63,096 nucleotides of DNA. It comes from an uncultured Luminiphilus sp. (lineage in GTDB: Bacteria; Pseudomonadota; Gammaproteobacteria; Pseudomonadales; Halieaceae). A model generated the notes under the pieces. That model searched no databases, was not told the origin of the DNA, and saw only the letters and a program-made list of their open reading frames with translations. The DNA lies in NCBI GenBank assembly GCA_905182485.1, contig CAJJBO010000007.1, forward strand, positions 1 to 63,096, in the 5' to 3' direction. Both the position numbers and the translations under genes were made by a program. Within the stretch, counting starts at the first letter, position 1. The number at the start of each line of letters is the position of its first letter. Positions 34,523 to 44,824 of this stretch are shown piece after piece.

Positions 34523-34915
34523 ATGCGATTGTTATTGGCAGCATGCCTATTTCTTTTCACTGCGACGGTTTTTGCAGAAGACGCGGTACGAGAGGTCAAA
34601 ACCGCTAATCCCTTTATTGTATTGCACCCTGAATCCCAACAAGCCGCGGCTGCTGCGTATTACGAAGCGGTTGAAAAAAACGTGTTTAACGGCGCTATTC
34701 CACTCAAGCACGCCCAGCTTGCGGCTATCTCAGCATCGGTCGCGATGAAGTGTGTTTATTGCATTCCGGCACATGCGGCTTTTGCCCGAGCAGCCGGTGC
34801 GACTGAGGAAGAGATTAAGACGGCAGTGGCGATTGCCGCCGATGTCGCGCTGAACAGTTCTATGCTCTATGGCAGTCAGTTCGATATGGATACCTTCATG
34901 AAAATGTTTGAGTGA
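34523..34915 (+). CDS. Secreted AhpD/CMD-family protein with CxxC
   Basis: 130 residues. A signal peptide (LLLAACLFLFTATVFAED) precedes a single CMD-like domain with AISASVAMKCVYCIPAHAAF (CxxC about 76-79, conserved His about 83) and GATEEEIKTAVAIAADVALN. AhpD-like proteins reduce peroxides using the Cys pair and a proton relay. Most are cytoplasmic; this one is predicted to be exported, which is unusual. AGGAG lies 7 bp before the ATG. A GC-rich hairpin (CCCCTC/GAGGGG, 34931-34947) follows the stop. Confidence 0.82.
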   Translation: MRLLLAACLFLFTATVFAEDAVREVKTANPFIVLHPESQQAAAAAYYEAVEKNVFNGAIPLKHAQLAAISASVAMKCVYCIPAHAAFARAAGATEEEIKTAVAIAADVALNSSMLYGSQFDMDTFMKMFE

Positions 34916-35035
34916 CTGAATGGTTGCGTCCCCCTCTTTATGAGGGGCCTCAGAGATCCTTAACGATATGGCCGATATTCGTCAGTATGAGCATGGCTTT
35001 ACGATGAACTGCAGTGTCGTCTTCGCAGCGAGCAG

Positions 35036-35437
35036 TTAATTGAACCTTGGGGCTGGTATCGGCTCAGATGCCAGCCCCTGCAGTTTCCGCGCCAGTAAGT
35101 GCTCAAAAACGGTGAAATCACCGTCGCACCCGGCCAATTGATCCTTGGAGATCAGTATGTCGACACTGCCGTTGGTGTCCATCGCGATACAGGGCAGTGA
35201 CCCGCTGACGTGGGCGAGCACATGATGTGGCACCTCATCTCTGTGCAGCCAAGTGAGCTGCGTCGTAGCACCTTGTTGCTGTCGCCAAGCGCGTTTCCCG
35301 GCTGGATGCCATCCGTGCGAGAGGTCACACAGGGCACAGTCGGCTCGCCCTAAAAACTTATCAACGAGATAGCGCAGCTCGCCCGCTAACGAACCGTCCG
35401 CGTCATAAATTGCGTAGAGCGAGCACTCAGTTATCAC
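35036..35437 (-). CDS. Conserved hypothetical protein with CALCDLSHG motif
   Basis: 133 residues, soluble. The N-terminal third reads YAIYDADGSLAGELRYLVDK and FLGRADCALCDLSHG, a CxxC followed by D and H that looks metal- or disulfide-forming. The rest has VPHHVLAHVSGSLPCIAMD. I recall similar small uncharacterised proteins in proteobacteria and actinobacteria but no function. The start is GTG; AAAGGA lies about 10 bp upstream. It is divergent from the GST gene, with a palindrome in between. Confidence 0.6.
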   Translation of the reverse strand: MITECSLYAIYDADGSLAGELRYLVDKFLGRADCALCDLSHGWHPAGKRAWRQQQGATTQLTWLHRDEVPHHVLAHVSGSLPCIAMDTNGSVDILISKDQLAGCDGDFTVFEHLLARKLQGLASEPIPAPRFN

Positions 35438-35558
35438 GCCATAAATCCTTTAAACCGACACTTATACAGTGTTATACCCGATTTTCTTAAAAACAGATCT
35501 TAGGCGTTCGAAATGGACTTTTCGACTCTAGGGTTTCTCTGGCGCGGAATGACAACAC

Positions 35559-35578
35559 TATGAGCACCAGTGCTCATA
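35559..35578. promoter_or_regulatory. 20 bp palindrome, candidate regulator operator
   Basis: TATGAGCAC-CA-GTGCTCATA: a perfect 9 bp inverted repeat with a 2 bp centre, between the divergent hypothetical gene (35437) and the GST gene (35690). Size and symmetry fit a TetR- or MarR-type operator. No regulator gene is adjacent. Confidence 0.5.
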
Positions 35579-35689
35579 CGATCACCGCTTACGCAGAAGT
35601 GAGTCGCTTTAACGTCAGTAAAGAGGAGGCGGGTTCGACCTGCTTTCAGCTTTTAAAAAGTAGCGCGAGCCTATCGCAAGGAGACCTGA

Positions 35690-36322
35690 TTGAAACTCTA
35701 TACTGTACCGCTTGCTCCTAATCCAACGCGTGTCACGCTCTATCTTGCTGAGCGTCGGGCACAGGGTGCCGATATCCCCGTTGAACCCGTGGTGGTGAAC
35801 ACCCTGAAGGGGCGCCATCGAGAGCCTGAGCACTTAGCGCGCAATTCGTTCGGGACTTTACCAGTATTAGAGTTGGATTCAGGCGCGTATGTGACAGAAT
35901 CGCTGTCGATTATCGACTACTTCGAAGCGGCGTTTCCCGCAGCCTGCTTGTTACCTTCTGATCCGGAGCCGTTAGCGTACGCCCGCAATATTGAACGCAC
36001 GCTAGAAATGCGCGTCACCCATGATCTGGCCGCGTGGGTGCATGCGACAAAATCTCCGCTGGGCTACGAGGCGAATGCTGAGCACGCGGCAGCGTTGGTT
36101 GCACGCATGCAGCCCGGGTTCGATTATGCGGAGACGTTACTGGCTGATGGGCGGGCTTTTTTGACGGGTAGTGACCCCAGTATTGCCGACTGCACGCTGG
36201 CCGCTTTTTTCCAGTTTATGCGCTACACCGGGTTAGATCTGATCGCCGAGCGAGAGCAACTGTGTCGCTGGGATACCGGCTATCGGTCTCGCCCCGAAGT
36301 TGAAGACTGCTTTTTGATGTAG
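35690..36322 (+). CDS. Glutathione S-transferase family protein
   Basis: 210 residues. The N-terminal thioredoxin-like domain begins KLYTVPLAPNPTRVTLYLAE, has the cis-Pro segment FGTLPVLELDSGAYVTESLSI (residues about 59-79) and ends YFEAAFP. The helical C-terminal domain contains FLTGSDPSIADCTLAAFFQF, the conserved N-capping Asp region. The start is TTG with AAGGAGA 5 bp upstream; there is no in-frame ATG close by. It conjugates or isomerises electrophiles with glutathione; the substrate is unknown. It is convergent with the oxidoreductase at 36338. Confidence 0.9.
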   Translation: MKLYTVPLAPNPTRVTLYLAERRAQGADIPVEPVVVNTLKGRHREPEHLARNSFGTLPVLELDSGAYVTESLSIIDYFEAAFPAACLLPSDPEPLAYARNIERTLEMRVTHDLAAWVHATKSPLGYEANAEHAAALVARMQPGFDYAETLLADGRAFLTGSDPSIADCTLAAFFQFMRYTGLDLIAEREQLCRWDTGYRSRPEVEDCFLM

Positions 36323-36337
36323 GCGCCACTGCTCAGA

Positions 36338-39300
36338 TCATGACGCAGTATGCTGCTCTCCAGTCCACAACAGGACGTCACTCTGGCCTTTAGCGCGACT
36401 CAGCGTGTCGCGGAGCCGCGCTCGATTGCGCACATAGTCAGCGCGTGTTCGCTCCCGCACTGGACCGAAGCCTCGCAGTGCACTGGGGAGCTGAGCCAGC
36501 TCGCCGGCGCTGGCATAATTATCCGCCTGTAATCGGCTTAGGATGAGCGCAATATCAGCCCGGAAGCGATCGAGATCCTGCCGCGCTAAGCGTCGCTCCT
36601 CGGTCCAAGCAAATGGGTCCAGCCATGTATTTCTAATCGAGCGTAGCCGACTGAGGAGCTGAAAAATATTCAGCATCCAGGCACCGAAAACCTGTTTTTG
36701 GATACGACCCGTCTGTGCATCGCGTCGGCTCAGCAAGGGCGGAGCCAAGTGGAAAGCTAGCCGATAGCCAGGTTCAAATTGGCTGTCGAGCTGCGCGCGA
36801 TACTCGGGTGCGGTGTATAAGCGCGCCACCTCGTATTCATCTTTAATTGCGGTCAGGCGATACAGTTGTTCCGCCACCGATCGAGTGATCGATTCGGCTT
36901 GCTCTGCATGGGGATCGACCGCCCTAACCCTCTCAACCTCTTGCCGATAGTGTTCGGCAAGTCGCGCAGATTGATACCGAGTCAGACGCTGCATTCGGTC
37001 ATCCATTAACGCTTCGATGGTTGGGGTATCCGCTTGTTCTGATCCTGACGATGGCAGCATTGCCAAAACGCGATCGGGCCAGACAGCATAGCGTCGCCCC
37101 ATTAGCAGTGCCTTTTGGTTCGCGGCGGTCGATTTGCCATTGAGTTCAATGGCCGCCTCTAGTGCTGCGGCACTGACTGGAATTTTCCCTTGCTGAAAGG
37201 CGACCCCTAATAAGAAAAGATTGACATACAGTGAGTCACCCAACAGCTGTTCTGCAATCTGAGTGGCATTGACGAACACCACATTGGTGGCGCCTGTTTG
37301 TTCTTCAATGTGAGCGCGCATGGTTGCGGTAGGTAATTCAGCATCAGGGTTGTGGATGAAGGCAGCGGTAGGCAGTGCTGCATCATTAATGATCGCATGC
37401 GTTCGGCCAATTGCCGTTTTACCCATCGTATCGTAACCAGTGCTAACGACTAGATCGCAGCCCAGCAGTAGGTCGGCTTCCCCCGCAGGCACCCTGACCG
37501 CTTTGATATCCTCCTGCTGCTGCGCGATGCGAACGTGACTCACTACAGCGCCAAATTTCTGTGCTAAGCCGCTCTGATTGAGGGTGGCACACCCTTTCTT
37601 TTCGATGTGGGCGGCCATCGCAATGAGTGCTGTCACCGTCAGCACGCCAGTACCACCAACGCCAGAAACGACGGTATTCCAAGGCCGAGTGAGATCGGGT
37701 AGCGACACCGCTGGAAGCGGCTCAAACAGTATTTCGATGTTATCTTCTGCGGTTCGTTGCTTGGGCACGGCGTTAAGCACTGACACGAAGCTGGGGCAGA
37801 AGCCCTTGACGCAGCTGTAGTCTAGGTTGCAACTGTGTTGATCAATTTGGCGCTTGCGGCCCAGTGGAGTTGCTTTGGGTAAGACCGATAGACAATTAGA
37901 CTGTGCGCTACAGTCTCCACAACCCTCGCAAATTTCCTCGTGAATAACGACCCGGCGCGGACGGCTGTTCAACCCCGTCTTTTTACGCTTACGGCGTTTC
38001 TCCGCAGCACAAGCTTGCTGATAAATCAGGACTGAACAACCTGAGTAATCTCGTAATGCTTTTTGTAACGTATCGAGTTCGTCGCGATGGTGAAGCGAGA
38101 AGCCTGCCACGCCTGAAAATTGCCCTCGGTATTGATCGGGTTGATCCGAGACTAAAGCAATGCGTTCGACGCCCTCTCCACTGAGCTGCTGAACTAAGTG
38201 ACTGATTGATAGCGCACCATCAATGGGTTGGCCTCCGGTCATCGCCACCGCTTCGTTAAAGAGAATTTTATAGGTGATATTGGCTTCAGCTGCGACGGCA
38301 GCACGGATCGCCAAGACTCCAGAATGAAAATACGTACCATCCCCTAAGTTCTGAAAGACATGTTGCCTGTCGGTAAAGGGTGCTTGCCCTAACCACGTAG
38401 CCCCCTCGCCACCCATTTGTGTGAACGTTTGTGTGGGTCGGTCATCCATCCAGGTCGCCATGTAATGGCACCCGATGCCACCCATTGCATGACTCCCTTC
38501 GGGCACTTTTGTTGAGGTGTTGTGTGGACAGCCAGAGCAAAAATGCGGTGCTCTTTGGGTCTGTGTCTGAACATTGTGGAGCGAGCGCTCTTTTTGTCGA
38601 ATCCAGGCGATCCGAGATGTGAGCGCCTCACTTGAAAAAAAGCGTTGTAGCCGGCTGGCAATCGCCAGAGCGACGATGGCAGGCGACAGCTCGCCCGTGT
38701 TGGGTAGCAGATCGACACCGCGTTCATCGAATTCGCCCACGACTGCCGGTCGTGCCGCAACAGGGTAATTGTAAAGTTGAGACGTGAGTTGATCCTCAAT
38801 GACGGAGCGTTTTTCTTCGACAACGAGAATTTCTTCCAGTCCCTCCGCGAACTGATGGGTACTTTGTGGCTCTAATGGCCACGGCATACCCACCTTGAAG
38901 ACACGAATCCCAATATGAGCGGCGAGCTTGGCATCAATCCCCATATCATCCAGCGCTTGGATGACATCCAGATAAGCCTTGCCCGACGTGATAATGCCCA
39001 GCCGCGGATGGGCGCTATCCAGCATCACTTTGTTCAACTCATTAGCATAGGCAAACTCTCGCGCTGCATAGATCTTGTATTTGTTAAGCCGTTTTTCTTG
39101 CTCCATAGGGGAGTCTGGCCAGCGAGCGTGCACACCGTCGGTGGGTAAGTTGAACGTTTCGGGTATCTGAATGCTGACTCGTCCGGGGTTAATGTCTGCA
39201 GAGATGGCTGAATCCATATTTTCGGTAATGGCTTTAAATCCAACCCAGCAGCCACAGTAACGCGAGAGCTCCCATCCATAGATACCCAGATCTAGCACTT

Positions 39301-39855
39301 CTTGCACGTCCGCCGGTGCAAGCACGGGTATGGATGCGCCGATAAACATATGCTCTGATTGATGGGGTAGCGTGGAGGATTTGCAGGCGTGATCGTCGCC
39401 TGCAACTGCCAGCACACCGCCAAAGCGACTCGTTCCAAAGGCATTGGCGTGCTTTAAAACATCCATGCTCCGATCGACGCCCGGGCCTTTGCCGTACCAC
39501 AGGCCAAACACGCCGTCATACCGCGCGCCCGAGAACAGATTGGTTTGTTGGCTTCCCCACACTGCGGTGGCAGCGAGGTCTTCGTTAATACCCGGCTGAA
39601 AATGTATCTGGTGAGCGTTTCAGATAGTGCTTGGGCAGCTTGCCACATGGCCTGGTCGACGCCACCGAGTGGACTACCGCGATAACCCGATACAAATCCG
39701 GCGGTGTTGAGGCCGCGGGTGGCATCACGCTGCTGCTGCAACATGGGCAATCTCACTAATGCTTCGACGCCGGTCATATAGGCGCGTGACTGCTCAAGGG
39801 TATATTTGTCCTCGAGTGAAACCGCTCGAAGTCGCTGCGATGGTGCCTGTTTCAT
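36338..39855 (-). CDS. Fused indolepyruvate:ferredoxin oxidoreductase (one frameshift)
   Basis: About 1172 residues joined, the size of single-chain aerobic IORs, which decarboxylate aryl- or branched-chain 2-oxoacids to acyl-CoA. The N-terminal frame begins MKQAPSQRLRAVSLEDKYTL with GYRGSPLGGVDQAMWQAAQ. The next frame carries FQPGINEDLAATAVWGSQQT and the KGPGVDRSMD thiamine-domain region. Then come the TPP-binding GCPHNTSTKVPEGS and MGGEGATWLGQAPF, Fe-S cysteines in CEGCGDCSAQSNC and CSCVKGFCPSF-like text, and the gamma domain GVGGTGVLTVTALIAMAA. The break near 39,615 fits loss of one base. It is divergent from an Lrp/AsnC gene that probably controls it. Confidence 0.9.
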
Positions 39856-39896
39856 GCCATTTGCTCGTCAATCACACGGCATTATTGTGCGATACC

Positions 39897-39951
39897 CGAA
39901 TAGAAAAGGTTATTCGATCTATGGCGCATTACCCGGAAATATGAAATATTT
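39897..39951. promoter_or_regulatory. Inverted repeats in the IOR-Lrp intergenic region, candidate Lrp sites
   Basis: Two short inverted repeats lie in the 132 bp gap: CGAATA-8-TATTCG (39897-39916) and AAATAT-GAA-ATATTT (39937-39951). The region is AT-rich against its neighbours. Lrp/AsnC proteins bind such AT-rich dyads, usually in arrays, and the divergent regulator starts 36 bp later. Confidence 0.45.
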
Positions 39952-39987
39952 AGCCACAATTAAGCAAAATTAACGGCCAAATTAGTT

Positions 39988-40482
39988 ATGTATTTGCAGA
40001 AAATTGACATAAAGATCCTATCGGTCTTGCAGCATGATGCTGCTATTTCCACCAGTGATCTTGCCCAACAGGTTCATTTATCGCAGTCGCCCTGTTGGCG
40101 GAGAGTTAACAAGCTGGAGGAGGCTGGGTTTATCAATCGACGGGTGGCCGTACTTGATCGTGCCAAGCTAGGATTAGAGGTGGTGGTGTTTGCGACCGTC
40201 AATTTGAATCAAATTGGCAAACAAAATCTGCTCGAATTTGAGCGCAGTGTGGAACGGCTTCCTGAGGTAGTGGAGTGTTACACCATGGCGGGTATCTGGG
40301 ATTACGTTTTAAAAATTGTGTGTCGCGATATCCGTCACTACGAGGACTTTGTCCGCAATACGTTGTCCGCGTCTGATGCGATTAGGGAGCTGCATTCCCA
40401 CATTGCGGTGACAGAGATTAAGAATACGACAGAGCTGCCGCTGAATGCGCAGGTGGATACCGAAGATCAATCACGCGTCTGA
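39988..40482 (+). CDS. Lrp/AsnC-family transcriptional regulator
   Basis: 164 residues. The N-terminal winged helix-turn-helix reads IDIKILSVLQHDAAISTSDL, then AQQVHLSQSPCWRRVNKLEE and AGFINRRVAVLD, nearly canonical. The C-terminal RAM (ligand-binding) domain has LPEVVECYTMAGIWDYVLKI and ends with IRELHSHIAVTEIKNTTELP. It senses an amino acid or related small molecule. Position and divergent orientation point to the IOR gene as its main target and fit regulation of aromatic or branched-chain amino acid breakdown. Confidence 0.93.
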   Translation: MYLQKIDIKILSVLQHDAAISTSDLAQQVHLSQSPCWRRVNKLEEAGFINRRVAVLDRAKLGLEVVVFATVNLNQIGKQNLLEFERSVERLPEVVECYTMAGIWDYVLKIVCRDIRHYEDFVRNTLSASDAIRELHSHIAVTEIKNTTELPLNAQVDTEDQSRV

Positions 40483-40502
40483 GTAAGATCGGCACCTGTT
40501 TT

Positions 40503-42513
40503 TCACAACGTATTCGCGACTTGATATCCCTCATGGGTGGCCGCCATCAGAGAGCGTGGCGCGCGGCAGTCTCCAATGGGGATCACTTCTAGGCCATTGG
40601 CAAGCAGTGGCGTGAGCAAGTGTTGATTGGGAACTCGGCTACTGGCATGCACCACTGTGACGACATCACTGAGTTCACTGATCCGATCGTTATAGACATT
40701 TTTCATGATCAGTTGACCCTCCTCCAAGCCATCTAACGAGTCGGGTTCGACATGGCAGATCAGCTCTATGTCATGATCGAACAAGCGCTGAAGAATATTT
40801 TGGCGATTGACCAGTGAGACATCATTCGCAATACGTTCTCGTGATGTGACGAGGGTAATCTGATCAAAACGAGTCGCCATTTGCAGGGCGACCGCATAGG
40901 TCATCTCGGTGTGGTCGTGGTCTACCAATACGGCTCGGCCTGGCGATCGTCCGATGCCGTCAATCAGGCTTTGTCCCATTTCTCGGAGGCTAGGAATCAG
41001 CCCCATTGTGGCCCAATCATCCGTGAGCCAAACGGGTTGCGATGCTCGTGCGCCCGTTGCCAGTAACACCACATCAGGGTTGAGCGCCAATACGTCTTCT
41101 GATTCTGCTTGCCGGTTCAATACAAAGCGCACGCCTGCCTGCTGGGCCATAAGGTACTGGTAGTCGTAGACGCTTGAGAGATTCTCTCCCCCGGGTAGTT
41201 GAGCATGAAGCCGAGTCTTGCCTCCCACTTGATCGACATTGCCGACTACCGTGACGCGATGCCCTCGCTGCGCCGCCGTATGCGCTGCTTCCAGTGCCGA
41301 TACGCCTGTTCCCACCACTACTACATGGCGTTGGTGTTTGGCCGATACTGGCTTTTCATGATGTTCGTCAGGATCGCCTACACGCGGGTTGTTGTCACAG
41401 GCTAGAGCGCCGGCCTCGATAATATTGCGCCAGCAGCTATTACACGACACGCAGTAACGGATGTTGTTGGCGTTGCCTGAGGCGGCTTTGTTAGGAAAGG
41501 CTGCATCCGTAATCAGCGGCCGTCCGAGAAAGACTACGTCTGCTGTGCCATCGTTGAGCGCCATTTCACATTCGTTAGGATCAGTGAGATAGCCAATAGC
41601 ACCGGTGTGGATTGTAGGGTGCTCGGCACGAAGCCGTTGAATATCCCCTAGGTAGGGGTGACGAGCCCCAGTTGCATCGGGTAAGTGCTGGTAGAGCGAT
41701 CGTGCGTGCGCCCCCCAAACCCAGGTCCACAAGTCAAAGTGATCTGAGTGTTCTGCCAGCACGCCATTTATGGCCGAGGCCATCGGCAGGTCGATGCCGC
41801 CAGCGACACCATCTTCACCGGGTAATTTCAGCGCGATCACAAAGGCTCGACCACAGGTACCGCGTATTGTTGAGATCAGCTCAGTGAGAAAGCGAGTACG
41901 ATTGCGCAGATCACCGCCATAGTCATCGGTTCGCATATTCGACCAAGGCGACAAAAACTGATGAAATAAATGACCATGCCCAGCCGAAATTTCGACGCCG
42001 GTGAAGCCGGCGCGCTGGAGTCGACGAGCCCCCTCCGCCCATTCGTCAATGAGCTGGCGGATCTCACTAGTCGATAGCACTCGCGGCACTGTCCAGCTGA
42101 GATCATCAGGCAGCGCTGAGGCGCCAATTGCGTCATTATTCCGGCCAATCGACCGATGTCCGCGACCTGAATCTTGAAGCTGCCCCCAAATATGGGCACC
42201 CTTCATTCGCCACCACCTCAACGACGCGTTGTAGATCATCGAACCCCTTGTCGTCCCAGCATCGCAGTCGCGACCCTTCGCGCTGAGTATGGGTGACCGC
42301 AATCGGTTCTGTCACAATTGCTGCTACGCCACCTGCTGCTCTAGCGCGATAATAATTAAGCAGTCGCTCAGTCGGCCGGCTTTCGGAGACATATTGGGTG
42401 ACGATAGCTGCGTGGATCAATCGGTTGCGCAGCGTGACGCCCCCCAGATCAAGTGGACTGAAGAGCGCAGGGAAATGTTCGTTAAGCAGTGTCACGACAA
42501 CGAGATGGCTCAC
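40503..42513 (-). CDS. NADH:flavin oxidoreductase, 2,4-dienoyl-CoA reductase/TMADH type (one frameshift)
   Basis: About 670 residues joined. An N-terminal FMN barrel (FSPLDLGGVTLRNRLIHAAI in one frame; GAHIWGQLQDSGRGH and AGFTGVEISAGHGHLFHQFL in the next) is followed by the 4Fe-4S site CVSCNSCWRNIIEAGALACD, and then an FAD/NAD domain with VVGTGVSALEAAHTAAQRGH and VVLLATGARASQP. It should reduce an enoyl-type substrate or demethylate an amine. One extra base near 42,200 (GGGT for GGT) explains the break. HGHLFHQFLSP replaces the more usual HGYLLHQFLSP. It is convergent with the Lrp gene. Confidence 0.9.
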
Positions 42514-42678
42514 AACAGGATTGGACCAGTCGACACCATTGTGCCTGCGGCCGTCAACTATGATCTGTGGAGTATCGTCAATGATTGCTGGGGACCTATC
42601 CGCTAGCCTTTCAAAAGCCCGTGCCCTCGAGAGGGGATTGTGTATGCTGTGGAACCGTCACCATGTAGAGGCCGTTTT

Positions 42679-42990
42679 ATGACCACCATCGTCGTCTTGT
42701 TTAATTTATTGCCCGACACAGACCCGCTGGCTTACGAAAATTGGGCAAAAACCGTAGACATCCCCAATGTGCGCCGCTTGCCTGGTTGCAGCGATTTTCG
42801 GGTCCTCAAAGTGAGTGGTTTATTAGGCTCAGATGAAGCGCCACCCTACGCGTACTCAGAGATCATTGAGGTCGACGACATGGCGCCGTTCGGCGAGGCA
42901 GTGGGGAGCGAGGCAATGCAAGCGGTGGCGGCACAGTTTCAAGCGTTTGCGAAGGACCCCGTGTTCATGGTCTCGGAGTCGCTCGACTGA
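42679..42990 (+). CDS. REDY-like protein HapK family
   Basis: 103 residues from the ATG at 42679. Pattern: TTIVVLFNLLPDTDPLAYEN, WAKTVDIPNVRRLPGCSDFR and VLKVSGLLGSDEAPPYAYSE, a small ferredoxin-like alpha/beta barrel. I recognise it as the family named after HapK of a prodigiosin cluster; members outside that cluster are common near catabolic genes and have no proven activity. The longer frame from 42640 has no ribosome-binding site advantage. It stands alone on the plus strand at the left edge of the catabolic island. Confidence 0.75.
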   Translation: MTTIVVLFNLLPDTDPLAYENWAKTVDIPNVRRLPGCSDFRVLKVSGLLGSDEAPPYAYSEIIEVDDMAPFGEAVGSEAMQAVAAQFQAFAKDPVFMVSESLD

Positions 42991-43176
42991 GCTTGATCAG
43001 CCTCATCCCCTAGCCCGGCCTGACCCCTGTAACTGGCCCCTGATAACAGACCGTTGTGACTGCTCCCAATAACGTGCACCGATGTTGGCTCCGATAGAGG
43101 CAGTCACCCTGCAGAGGAGGATGCCCCAGCGCTCCGCAGGTGTTACCAGACGAGCCGCCAAACAGGGCGGGTTAGG

Positions 43177-44206
43177 TTAAACGGTCAGGTCGGGTTGCCC
43201 CACCTCAACCATGCGGACGCCAACGTTATTGCCGAGATACAAATCGGCTAATGCGTCTGGCAGCGTCTCGATGCCGCGTGAAATATCTTCCACTGGATTC
43301 AGCGCGCCTTCGCGCACCCAGGTTGCCAGTTGGTGAAGGCACTGCGGGTAACTGTCTTCGTAATCAAAGACGAAGAACCCTTCCATTTTCGCATCTTGGC
43401 GGCCGAGGTTTTGCAGGTTGATAAAGTGGTGTTTGTCTTCCGCTTCAATCAAATACTCAGAGATTGAACCGCAAATCACGATGCGCGCTCGCCGTCTCAG
43501 CCGCGCCAGTACATTGTCTAGTAGGGCGCCCCCAACGTTATCAAAGTAGAGGTCGATACCCTCTGGGAACAGCGTATTTAAAGCGAGGTCGACGTCATCA
43601 TTTTTGTAGTCGATCACGTGATCGTAGGCCATATCGTGCCGAAGTCGGGCACATTTTTCTGGCCCGCCAGCGATCCCGACCACTTCGTTAGCGCCCAGCG
43701 CTTTGGCAATTTCTGCGACGTGACTGCCCACCCCACCGGCCGCACCCGAGACGAGAATGCGATCGGTGGCAGCAACCCCTCCGATATCGCGAACCCCAAC
43801 CAGCGCGGTAATACCCGATAACGAGACGGCACCGATACCATGGGAGATCGGCAAGTCGGTGGGCAGTAAGAAAGGCGCGGGACGATCTGAGCCATCAATG
43901 AGCGCATATTCTTGCCACCCGAGACGAGCTTGCACAATTGCCCCCATGGGCAGTGAATCACAGGTTGCTCTCAATGATTTGCGCGACGCCACGACCCGGC
44001 ATCACGGTGCCCAGTGCGAGGGGCGATTCAAACTCGGTCTCGTTGCGCATGTAACGCAACATCACAGGTGCGACCCCGAGATAAAGGGTTTTTGCGACGG
44101 CTTTACCGGGTTGGAGTGCTGGGATCGGCGCATCGGTGAGCGAAAAGTGTGATCGGTCAGGGATGCCGTCGGGCCTTGCGGCTAGGCGCCATTGTTTTTG
44201 CATCAT
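43177..44206 (-). CDS. Zinc-free NADP-dependent MDR oxidoreductase (prostaglandin/curcumin reductase-like), one frameshift
   Basis: About 342 residues joined. The N-terminal frame reads MMQKQWRLAARPDGIPDRSHF and VMPGRGVAQIIESN. The second frame continues CDSLPMGAIVQARLGWQEYA, then ILVSGAAGGVGSHVAEIAKA (NADP loop) and VDLYFDNVGGALLDNVL-type text. Extra C near 43,963 (CCT for CT) accounts for the break. The family reduces alpha,beta-unsaturated ketones. It is the last gene of the leftward operon that starts at 46938, after a 102 bp gap. Confidence 0.88.
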
Positions 44207-44308
44207 CTTTTATTGGTATCCATTAATGATTGACTGGCCCAATAGATCTATACACGCTCAGAAAGCGTTGCTCGATGATCAACTGTGTGATTAGTGCGCG
44301 TATATCGC

Positions 44309-44824
44309 TCAGTTTAAGCCTGATGGCGCGGGCCAAGTCACATCGGGTGTTGATTGGTCAATATCAGCAGCGATTTTCCACTGGCCGTCTTGTCTTTTAT
44401 AGACCAGTAGCGAGCGCCCCGCTTCTTTATACAGCGCGCCGGTCGTCTTGTCGGTCGCTTTAAGCCAGTACTTGCTAATGATGTAAGCGATATCACCATG
44501 CGTCTCACGCAATTCATAGTCGAGTTCAAAGGTGGCCTCGGCCTTGCCAATACGCTGCGCAAAATAGTCTCGGATCGTATCAATACCAAAGAGCGCAGGC
44601 TGTCCGTGGAGCGCCACAATGGCGTCTTCGACATAGAGTGTCATGAGGCCATCCAAGTCTGCTTGCTCGTAATAGTGTGCCCACTTGCCCCCTTCTGCGG
44701 CGATTTCGGTTTCGAAGTCACTCAATGCCATCGGTGATGACAGTAGGGCGGCGAGCAAGGCTATAGCCCCTAGCCTGAGCTGCAAAAATAAAACGCGTGA
44801 TGCAGTGCCGCGGTGACCCATCAT
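44309..44824 (-). CDS. Exported SnoaL/NTF2-fold protein
   Basis: 171 residues. An N-terminal signal or anchor (LGAIALLAALLSSPMALSD) precedes an NTF2-like domain: WAHYYEQADLDGLMTLYVED, GIDTIRDYFAQRIG and GRSLLVYKRQDGQWKIAADI. This is the SgcJ/DUF4440-like pattern, a cone-shaped cavity used by many enzymes and binding proteins. No catalytic residue can be assigned. Its start overlaps the stop of the upstream membrane-protein gene by 4 bp (ATGA), indicating coupling. Confidence 0.8.
   Translation of the reverse strand: MMGHRGTASRVLFLQLRLGAIALLAALLSSPMALSDFETEIAAEGGKWAHYYEQADLDGLMTLYVEDAIVALHGQPALFGIDTIRDYFAQRIGKAEATFELDYELRETHGDIAYIISKYWLKATDKTTGALYKEAGRSLLVYKRQDGQWKIAADIDQSTPDVTWPAPSGLN

Noticed and set aside
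34931-34947. CCCCTC/GAGGGG hairpin after the AhpD-like gene as a terminator
   Set aside because: The stem is short and no T-tract follows, so terminator function is not supported.
35560-35727. Short ORF beginning in the palindrome upstream of the GST
   Set aside because: It overlaps the GST start, has no ribosome-binding site, and the palindrome explains the sequence better.
36338-42513. Programmed frameshifting as the cause of the broken IOR and flavoprotein genes
   Set aside because: No slippery heptamer with a downstream structure was seen at the breaks, and similar indels occur in many unrelated genes.
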